Positions 1 through 4,776 of a stretch of 7,458 nucleotides of DNA are shown here, piece by piece; position 1 is the stretch's first letter, and each line of letters begins with the position of its first letter. Source of the stretch: Candidatus Parvarchaeota archaeon (lineage in GTDB: Archaea > Nanobdellota > Nanobdellia > Parvarchaeales > Parvarchaeaceae). Location of the stretch: assembly GCA_023488405.1 (NCBI GenBank), contig JAMDDW010000039.1, forward strand, positions 1-7,458. The letters run 5' to 3'. The notes under the pieces are model-generated. The model was not told where the DNA came from. It saw only the letters and a list, made by a program, of their open reading frames with translations, and ran no database searches. The position numbers and the translations under genes were made by a program.

Positions 1-99
1 TTGATAGAATCGGCGTGTAAGGACCAAGGCGAAAGCCGAGATCTTCAGCGCACGATTACTAATCAGCCAAAACTTCGTAAATCACACAGTCACATTTAA
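1..99 (+). CDS. Possible 3' end of a plus-strand gene cut by the window edge
   Basis: Frame 1 is open from the first base to a TAA at 97-99, giving 32 hydrophilic residues that end in KSHSHI. A T6 tract follows at 111-116, as expected for the end of a plus-strand transcript. The other two plus frames close at once. An open run of this length is not significant alone. Its arginine codons are CGA, CGC and CGT, whereas the neighbouring genes mostly use AGA and AGG, and the first 60 bases are about 50% GC, well above the surrounding genes. Those features also suit a structured RNA; a GGC-GAAA-GCC hairpin with a GNRA loop sits at 28-37 on the plus strand. I do not recognise the peptide and assign no function. 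Confidence 0.25.
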   Translation: MIESACKDQGESRDLQRTITNQPKLRKSHSHI

Positions 100-110
100 A
101 ACCGGTAATA
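1..110 (-). other. Weak resemblance to the 16S rRNA 3' major domain (possible remnant or chance)
   Basis: Read on the minus strand, this stretch shows in order CCGG, a TAAAT/ATTTA stem, GAAGT, TAGTAATCGTG and TCCTTACACGCCG. The order and approximate spacing resemble the 16S rRNA segment leading to the decoding site: CCGG to TAGTAATCG is 44 bases here and 43 in E. coli. However, the near-universal ACACCGCCCGTCA is not preserved, since after ACACGCCG the sequence departs completely. The rest of a 16S gene cannot lie upstream because VKOR is there. A functional rRNA is therefore excluded. A decayed fragment, an unrelated structured RNA or coincidence remain possible. Confidence 0.13.
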
Positions 111-117
111 TTTTTTC
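107..117 (+). terminator. T-rich tract, possible plus-strand terminator
   Basis: A T6 run (111-116) follows the TAA at 97-99 by about a dozen bases. U-tracts of this kind are typical archaeal termination signals. A second plus-strand T5 run lies at 144-148, just after a short GTAA-loop hairpin (126-139). Both would stop transcripts entering from the left before they meet the VKOR operon. Confidence 0.3.
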
Positions 118-151
118 ATTGGATAATAGCGTAAGCTATCTTATTTTTACA

Positions 152-162
152 TAAAGAAAAAT
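152..162 (-). terminator. T-rich tract after VKOR, possible operon terminator
   Basis: On the minus strand the VKOR stop codon is followed within a few bases by ATTTTTCTTTAT. Archaeal termination depends mainly on U-rich tracts, so this is the natural 3' end for the IleRS-TBP-VKOR transcript. There is no strong hairpin upstream of it, which is not required in archaea. Confidence 0.35.
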
Positions 163-167
163 TTTCA

Positions 168-626
168 TCAAATAGTGTTCTTGAACTTTGTAAATCTGAA
201 AATAGAAGTTATTAGAAGACCAAATATAGCTATATGTCCGGTAGTGCATAGTATGCATATATGGTGAACCAAGAATATTTCAACGTATATTAAGTAACAG
301 GCAATGCCTGCACCGAATATGCTCAATGCAAATATGGCTTGTGCAAATCTTTTGTTTAGTTTTTCCTTTTTATTGAATAGCCTTAAAACGGAAAGCAAAA
401 GTATCAGTGAAAAGAAACCTATGCCGTAGTAGTACCAGTCTATACCAAAAAGTGTAGAATAATTGCTTGTAACAACCTTTGAGCAGTTTACCACAGAACT
501 TATTATATCGCAGCTGTTTTGCGAGATTAAATTCAGTGTAAATGACAAAAGAAGATAGAGCATTGCAGCAAGGCCAAGCAAGCTAAAGAAAATTGTTATG
601 TAATCTAAGGTTTTCTTATTTCTCAT
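168..626 (-). CDS. VKOR-family disulfide-forming membrane protein
   Basis: This 152-residue protein matches the vitamin K epoxide reductase family, whose prokaryotic members reoxidise a thioredoxin-like partner (DsbA type) and pass electrons to a membrane quinone. The core is complete: a loop cysteine pair C39 and C48 in the typical NCSKV context, the following SxLFGI segment (S57-I62), and the active-site CxxC at C124-C127 (CILC) just before the last helix. Four hydrophobic segments lie near residues 8-34, 62-83, 95-119 and 120-143. The length fits a stand-alone VKOR with no fused thioredoxin domain, and no partner oxidoreductase is in the window. The start is supported by a GAGG site 5 bases upstream that overlaps the TBP stop. 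It is the last gene of the IleRS-TBP operon. An extra cysteine (C110) lies in the third helix. Confidence 0.9.
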   Translation of the reverse strand: MRNKKTLDYITIFFSLLGLAAMLYLLLSFTLNLISQNSCDIISSVVNCSKVVTSNYSTLFGIDWYYYGIGFFSLILLLSVLRLFNKKEKLNKRFAQAIFALSIFGAGIACYLIYVEIFLVHHICILCTTGHIAIFGLLITSIFRFTKFKNTI

Positions 627-631
627 TATAG

Positions 632-635
632 CCTC
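632..635 (-). promoter_or_regulatory. Ribosome-binding site of VKOR
   Basis: GAGG on the minus strand lies 5 bases before the VKOR ATG and overlaps the TBP stop codon (TGAGG). This fixes the VKOR start and suggests coupled translation with TBP. Confidence 0.6.
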
Positions 636-1176
636 AATTTGCAGCTTTCTTTATTGCGTTTATAAGAACCTTTATTGCTTCATCTATCTCTTCTACGTTT
701 TTAGCTCCAGTGCATACTATCTTTCCGGTTCCAAACAAAAGAAAGGTTATCTTTGAATTTACCAGTTTGTAAACTAGGCCTGGGAACTGCTCCGGATTGT
801 ATTCTGTTTCATCTATATTGTAAGCTATCTTGTTTAAATCTAATGTTCTGTTGAGGTTTCCGCTCGCAACTATGTTCTGTATGTCTATTTTCCATTCGCT
901 TTTAACAGTAACACCCACTTTTTTCAGTTCTTTGAGAAGCCTTGCCATCGCCGTTTTTATGTCTTCTTTTGACCTCCCGCCAGTGCACACAAGCTTACCG
1001 CTACCGAAAACAAGAAATGTTACGTGCATGTCGGGGAACCTGAAAACTAGGCCTGGGAACTGCTCCGGATTGTATTTTGTATTGGGTAGCTTCTTAAGTT
1101 TATTCAGAGGTATCTGAACCTTAAGGGAGATACTCGCTACTACATTTTCTACTTTGTATATTTTTGTGTTTACCAT
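634..1176 (-). CDS. tbp: TATA-box-binding protein (TBP), archaeal
   Basis: This is the archaeal basal transcription factor that binds and bends the TATA box and recruits TFB and RNA polymerase. The 180 residues form the usual saddle of two direct repeats, about 6-93 and 97-178. Each repeat has the YNPEQFPGLV strand and a (V/L)(V/L)F-G-(S/T)-GK-(L/I)VCTG strand. The four phenylalanines expected to wedge into the DNA minor groove are F40 and F57 in the first half and F131 and F148 in the second. Length is normal, and there is no long acidic tail. The ATG overlaps the IleRS stop by one base (TAATG), and a GAGG lies 10 bases upstream. The DNA encoding the YNPEQFPGLV strand is identical over 33 bases in the two halves, which is unusual. 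Identity is secure; its place between a tRNA synthetase and a VKOR gene is not functionally explained. Confidence 0.97.
   Translation of the reverse strand: MVNTKIYKVENVVASISLKVQIPLNKLKKLPNTKYNPEQFPGLVFRFPDMHVTFLVFGSGKLVCTGGRSKEDIKTAMARLLKELKKVGVTVKSEWKIDIQNIVASGNLNRTLDLNKIAYNIDETEYNPEQFPGLVYKLVNSKITFLLFGTGKIVCTGAKNVEEIDEAIKVLINAIKKAAN
771..803 (-). repeat. 33-bp exact direct repeat within TBP, copy in second half
   Basis: Identical base for base to 1044-1076, including every synonymous position of the ten codons for YNPEQFPGLV. The two copies are 273 bases (91 codons) apart, exactly the TBP repeat period, so they occupy equivalent positions in the two protein halves. Confidence 0.9.
1044..1076 (-). 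repeat. 33-bp exact direct repeat within TBP, copy in first half
   Basis: This is the partner of 771-803. It encodes the strand carrying F40, one of the DNA-intercalating phenylalanines. The flanking bases differ at once on both sides, so the identity is limited to this strand. Confidence 0.9.
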
Positions 1177-4100
1177 TATTTATATGCCTCTATAACGATG
1201 TTATTATTTGATATATTTAAATCTTGTATCTTTAATAGTTTTTCGGTTTTGCCCTCCTCGCTGCCTGTTTTTGCTAATATTTCCTTCATTATAGCAGTTT
1301 TTATGCTGTTTTCTGGTTCATTGTCTATCGTTATTTGAAGTTTAATCGAATCTGTTCTGTTCATCTTCAACTCTTTTCTTATGTTCTGTACCGCTCTTAT
1401 TATCTCTCTCTTTATCCACAAAAGCTTAACTTCATCGGTTATCCCTGAGTCTATAAGTATAATGTCTTTGCCTGCTGTAAATTGAACCTCTTCCTTCGTT
1501 TTTGGCTTTAGGTCTATCTCCGTAGAAAGTATGCTGTAATCCTTTCCATCAGAGCTTAGTTTAAGTCCTTCTCTTAGGTTTCTTATTACCGTTTCCTTTG
1601 TAAGCTCCAGGAATTTTGAGGTAGCAATTGTTATGTCGTTTTGCTGCATCCTCTGCTTTAACTTTGAAAAGTCAATAGTAGGGTCGAAATCATCAGCATT
1701 GAGGTCATAGGAAATATGCAGTATGTTGCCCAATCTTGTTATTATGTCTTCAAGGATTTGACCGGAATGGACAGTTGGTATTGCCACTTTTTTAAGCGGT
1801 CTCCTAAGGTTAAGCTTTAATTTTTCCCTTGCAGAGAGTATACCCTGCAGGATTTCCATTGTTCTTTCCATCCTGTTTTCTATCTCCTCATCTATAAGTG
1901 CTTCGTTTACCGCTGGAAATTCTGAGGTTACTGTGCTACCAATCCTGTTTACCATCTTGAATATTTTCTCTGAGATAAATGGCAGGAATACCGATGTGGA
2001 TATGGACAGCTCTTTGAGTATGTGTTCAAATGTCTTAAATGCAGTGTAATCATTGTCATCAAACATTCTTCCTTTTGCAAGTTTTATGTATGTCCTGCTT
2101 AGATCATTAACCAGAAAATCAGTCAGCTTATTCAGTGCAAAGTCAGTTCTAAAATTATCAAGGTCTGATTGAACCTCTTTTTTTACCCGGTTCCATTTTG
2201 ATATTATCCAGCGGTCCTCTACTCTTAAGTTAATGTCCTGCGTTTTTTCATTTTTCAGCATTTCCTTTGCAGACACATAAAGATTTCCAAGGTTATAAAA
2301 CAGGTTTATTGTTTTTGTGTCGTCCTTTAAGTCATTCAAAGTAAAGACAGCTACATCATCCAAGTTGTGCTTTAGCAGGGTAATCCTCAATGCATCCCTG
2401 CTGTATCCCTCCTTTATGAGCTCCGATATCGGTTTGTAATTGCCTTCGCTTTTTGACAGCTTGTTTCCGTCTTCTCCGACTATAAACCTGTGCATAGAAA
2501 CGTTTTTGTATGGCAGTTTTCCAGTGGTTATGTAGCCCATAACAAGCAAGGAATAAAACCAACCTCTTATCTGGTCGTTTCCTTCTGAAATGAAATCTGC
2601 GGGGAAATATCTATCGAATTCCTCCTTAGTTGCAGGATAATTTAATGCAGCGAATGAAGCTGAGCCTGAGTCTATCCAAACGTCCATGACATCAGGCACT
2701 CTTTTCATTTCTCCGCCGCATTTCTCGCATTTTATTGTTACTTTGTCAACGCTGCTTTTGTGTAAATCCGTTATCTCCTTTAAACCTGCTTTTTCAAGCA
2801 GTTCTTTTTTGCTGTTTATAACCAGTGTGTTTTCACACGAATTGCATTTCCATACTGGCAAAGGCGTATTCCAGTACCTTTGCCTAGATATAACCCAGTC
2901 CTGTGCATTTGCAAGCCATGATTCAAACATGTCCTCTGAAATTGGTGGGACCCATTTTATGCCTTTTGATACTTTTATTAGCTCGTCCTTTATCTTTGCT
3001 ATGCTTAAAAACCACTGTTGGCTTGCCCTTGTTATTAATGGAGTTTTACACCTCCAACAATGAGGGTATTTGTGAATGATCTTTTTTTCTGCGAACAATA
3101 GTCCTTTTTTATTTAGGTAATCTATTATCTTGTCATTTACGTTAAGCACATCCTCTCCGTTTAGCCATCCGCTTTCCTCAGTAAACTTTCCATTTTCATT
3201 AACCGGTGAAAGAATCGGTAAATTGTTTGCCATTCCTATCTTGTAGTCGGATTCACCGTGACCAGGGGCAGAATGAACCAAGCCCGTGCCTTCATTTATT
3301 TCAACAAACGGTGTTCCTTCTTCGGATGATACCTCTTTTCCGTCTATTACAATCCCTATCCTATCGGCGTTTTTCTTTATCTGGGGGATATCTTCAAAAG
3401 GATGTTTGTATCTTAATCCAACAAGTTCTTTTCCATCTATCTCCCTCAATATCTTGTATTCCTTGCCAAGGTCTTTAAGCACACTTTCCCTTTCCTTTGC
3501 TAGAATTACCTTCTTTCCTTCAGTTTCTACCTCGGTGTACTTGAAAGTGCTGTTTACGGCAATGGCCGCATTTGAAGGAATAGTCCAAGGGGTAGTTGTC
3601 CAGACTAAAAGGAACCTTCCATCCTGAAGTTCAAACAAAACGTATATTGATTTGTCTTCCTTGTCATAGTACTTGTCTCTTATCTCATAGTTAGACATGG
3701 GTGTACCGCACCTTACGCAGAACCATGTTGACTTTAATCCAGTATAAAGCAAATTTTTGTCATAAGCATTCTTTATCCCATACCATACTGACTCTATATA
3801 CTGGTCTTTGTAGGTCCTGTAAGGCTCATTGTAGAACCAAAGTACGCCGTAGTCAAGTATTATGTTAGTATTAAGTTTAATGTAGCTTTCAACCAGGTTT
3901 TTGCACTCTTCTACGAATTTTTCCTCTCCAAAGTCCTTTATTTCTTTTTTGTTTTTTATACCTAGTTTTTTCTCTACGACCACCTCTATTGGAAGACCCT
4001 GCGTATCCCAGCCAGGCTGGGCCCTCACATCGAAGCCTTTGAGAAGTTTGTACCTTATTATAGCGTCCTTTATGAATATCGTGTACATAGTTCCCTGGTG

Positions 4101-4250
4101 CACTTCATTAGTTACAAATGGCGGACCGTCCAAAAAGTAGAATTTGTCCTTTCCCTTATTTCTTTTTAATGCCTTCTCCCAAGTCTTCTTTTTCTTCCAA
4201 TCCTCATTTATCTTGTTTTCATTCTCCGAAGCGTTATAAAATTCAGCCAT
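1176..4250 (-). CDS. ileS: Isoleucyl-tRNA synthetase (class Ia), archaeal type
   Basis: This enzyme charges tRNA-Ile with isoleucine in the cytosol and removes misactivated valine. Its 1024 residues match the family length. The signature HIGH motif reads HQGT at 51-54, an archaeal-style HxGT, and the KMSKS motif reads KLSKS at 597-601 with its catalytic lysines. The CP1 editing domain spans about 190-390, with WTTTPWTIPSN at 217-227 and HGESDY at 331-336; D335 is the expected editing aspartate. Cysteine pairs at 178/181, 398/401 (YPHCWRC), 469/472 and 508/511 are probable zinc sites. The anticodon-binding helical domain follows from about 650, with an archaeal C-terminal extension. TTTPWT and YPHCWRC separate it from ValRS. 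Two core positions deviate: Q84 in GWDTQGLP and N461 in RYWNTPLP, where His and Gly are usual. It is the first gene of the operon and probably leaderless. Confidence 0.96.
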   Translation of the reverse strand: MAEFYNASENENKINEDWKKKKTWEKALKRNKGKDKFYFLDGPPFVTNEVHQGTMYTIFIKDAIIRYKLLKGFDVRAQPGWDTQGLPIEVVVEKKLGIKNKKEIKDFGEEKFVEECKNLVESYIKLNTNIILDYGVLWFYNEPYRTYKDQYIESVWYGIKNAYDKNLLYTGLKSTWFCVRCGTPMSNYEIRDKYYDKEDKSIYVLFELQDGRFLLVWTTTPWTIPSNAAIAVNSTFKYTEVETEGKKVILAKERESVLKDLGKEYKILREIDGKELVGLRYKHPFEDIPQIKKNADRIGIVIDGKEVSSEEGTPFVEINEGTGLVHSAPGHGESDYKIGMANNLPILSPVNENGKFTEESGWLNGEDVLNVNDKIIDYLNKKGLLFAEKKIIHKYPHCWRCKTPLITRASQQWFLSIAKIKDELIKVSKGIKWVPPISEDMFESWLANAQDWVISRQRYWNTPLPVWKCNSCENTLVINSKKELLEKAGLKEITDLHKSSVDKVTIKCEKCGGEMKRVPDVMDVWIDSGSASFAALNYPATKEEFDRYFPADFISEGNDQIRGWFYSLLVMGYITTGKLPYKNVSMHRFIVGEDGNKLSKSEGNYKPISELIKEGYSRDALRITLLKHNLDDVAVFTLNDLKDDTKTINLFYNLGNLYVSAKEMLKNEKTQDINLRVEDRWIISKWNRVKKEVQSDLDNFRTDFALNKLTDFLVNDLSRTYIKLAKGRMFDDNDYTAFKTFEHILKELSISTSVFLPFISEKIFKMVNRIGSTVTSEFPAVNEALIDEEIENRMERTMEILQGILSAREKLKLNLRRPLKKVAIPTVHSGQILEDIITRLGNILHISYDLNADDFDPTIDFSKLKQRMQQNDITIATSKFLELTKETVIRNLREGLKLSSDGKDYSILSTEIDLKPKTKEEVQFTAGKDIILIDSGITDEVKLLWIKREIIRAVQNIRKELKMNRTDSIKLQITIDNEPENSIKTAIMKEILAKTGSEEGKTEKLLKIQDLNISNNNIVIEAYK
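1187..1190 (-). promoter_or_regulatory. Ribosome-binding site of TBP
   Basis: GAGG on the minus strand lies 10 bases before the TBP ATG, within the last codons of IleRS. Together with the TAATG stop-start overlap it supports this start and translational coupling. Confidence 0.5.
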
Positions 4251-4270
4251 AGAACCTTTAATAATTCATT

Positions 4271-4282
4271 TATTTATATATG
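4271..4282. promoter_or_regulatory. TATA box, possibly shared by divergent IleRS and orphan gene
   Basis: The 57-bp gap between the divergent genes contains TTTATATAT at 4273-4281, close to the archaeal TATA consensus and readable on the other strand as ATATATAAA. Its centre lies about 26 bases from the IleRS ATG and about 31 from the orphan gene ATG, the distance expected between TATA box and transcript start. Both genes would then begin with little or no leader. A second AT element, TATAAATTAA at 4291-4300, is badly placed for the orphan gene but could belong to a separate minus-strand promoter. Confidence 0.55.
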
Positions 4283-4307
4283 TTAACCTCTATAAATTAA
4301 TATTGTT

Positions 4308-4775
4308 ATGCCTTACAAAGACAACTCTAACATGTTGGATTCTGCAAGAAGGAGAATTGAAGATGTTCTAGCTTCATTGGACCTTGAGAAAATCTTGCCC
4401 GAAAGATATCACCAAAGACATAGCAGCAATGGCGCGTTGCATTTAGATGAAGAAGATTTGGGTTATACAAGTGAAGGCCCGTATAATGTCTATCCCTTAA
4501 TGTACAATCTATTGGTAAGCATAGAGGATTACTCAAATGATTCAAAAGCACTTTACAAAAACGGTATGTTATTGTATTTAGTTGATAATCTAAAGGTTAA
4601 GTTCTTCTATGAAAGAACAGAAAATAAACTGAGTAATCCGGCGGCCATATACAATAGGAAGAATAAACAGGTAAACTTCAATGCGAATGTTATAAATTCA
4701 ATGGAGGAAGAAAGCTTAGGTAACATGTTGAAATTTATATCGGTTTTAAATTATATAATCCATATGAAAGGATAG
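4308..4775 (+). CDS. Orphan protein of 155 residues, unknown function
   Basis: I do not recognise this protein. It is charged and soluble, with no signal peptide, no membrane segment and no cysteine or tryptophan, so a disulfide, zinc-ribbon or secreted role is unlikely. Likely secondary structure is a basic/acidic helix at about 8-30, a loop rich in His, Gly and Asp (34-58), a helix at 60-75, a probable strand-rich middle (82-130, with VKFFYER and VNFNANV) and a final helix at 131-152. Coding is supported by AGA/AGG arginine use like that of its neighbours, a correctly placed TATA box and full use of the space between two conserved genes. There is no ribosome-binding site before the ATG, consistent with a leaderless message. 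It is the only plus-strand gene of substance here, divergent from IleRS, and ends one base from the AlaRS stop. Confidence 0.8.
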   Translation: MPYKDNSNMLDSARRRIEDVLASLDLEKILPERYHQRHSSNGALHLDEEDLGYTSEGPYNVYPLMYNLLVSIEDYSNDSKALYKNGMLLYLVDNLKVKFFYERTENKLSNPAAIYNRKNKQVNFNANVINSMEEESLGNMLKFISVLNYIIHMKG

Positions 4776-4776
4776 G

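Noticed and set aside
126..139. ATAGC-GTAA-GCTAT hairpin as a strong intrinsic terminator
   Set aside because: The stem is only 5 bp and AT-rich; hairpin terminators are not the rule in archaea. The T-tract alone is the better signal.
1177..1186. TATA-like TATAAATA just before TBP
   Set aside because: It lies directly against the TBP ATG, so a transcript starting about 25 bases downstream would lack the TBP start. It is better explained as the IleRS tail codons.
2686..3627. Several plus-strand open frames opposite IleRS
   Set aside because: They lie antisense to strongly conserved synthetase domains, have low-complexity Ser/Phe/Leu-rich translations typical of antisense frames, and no promoter or start signals.
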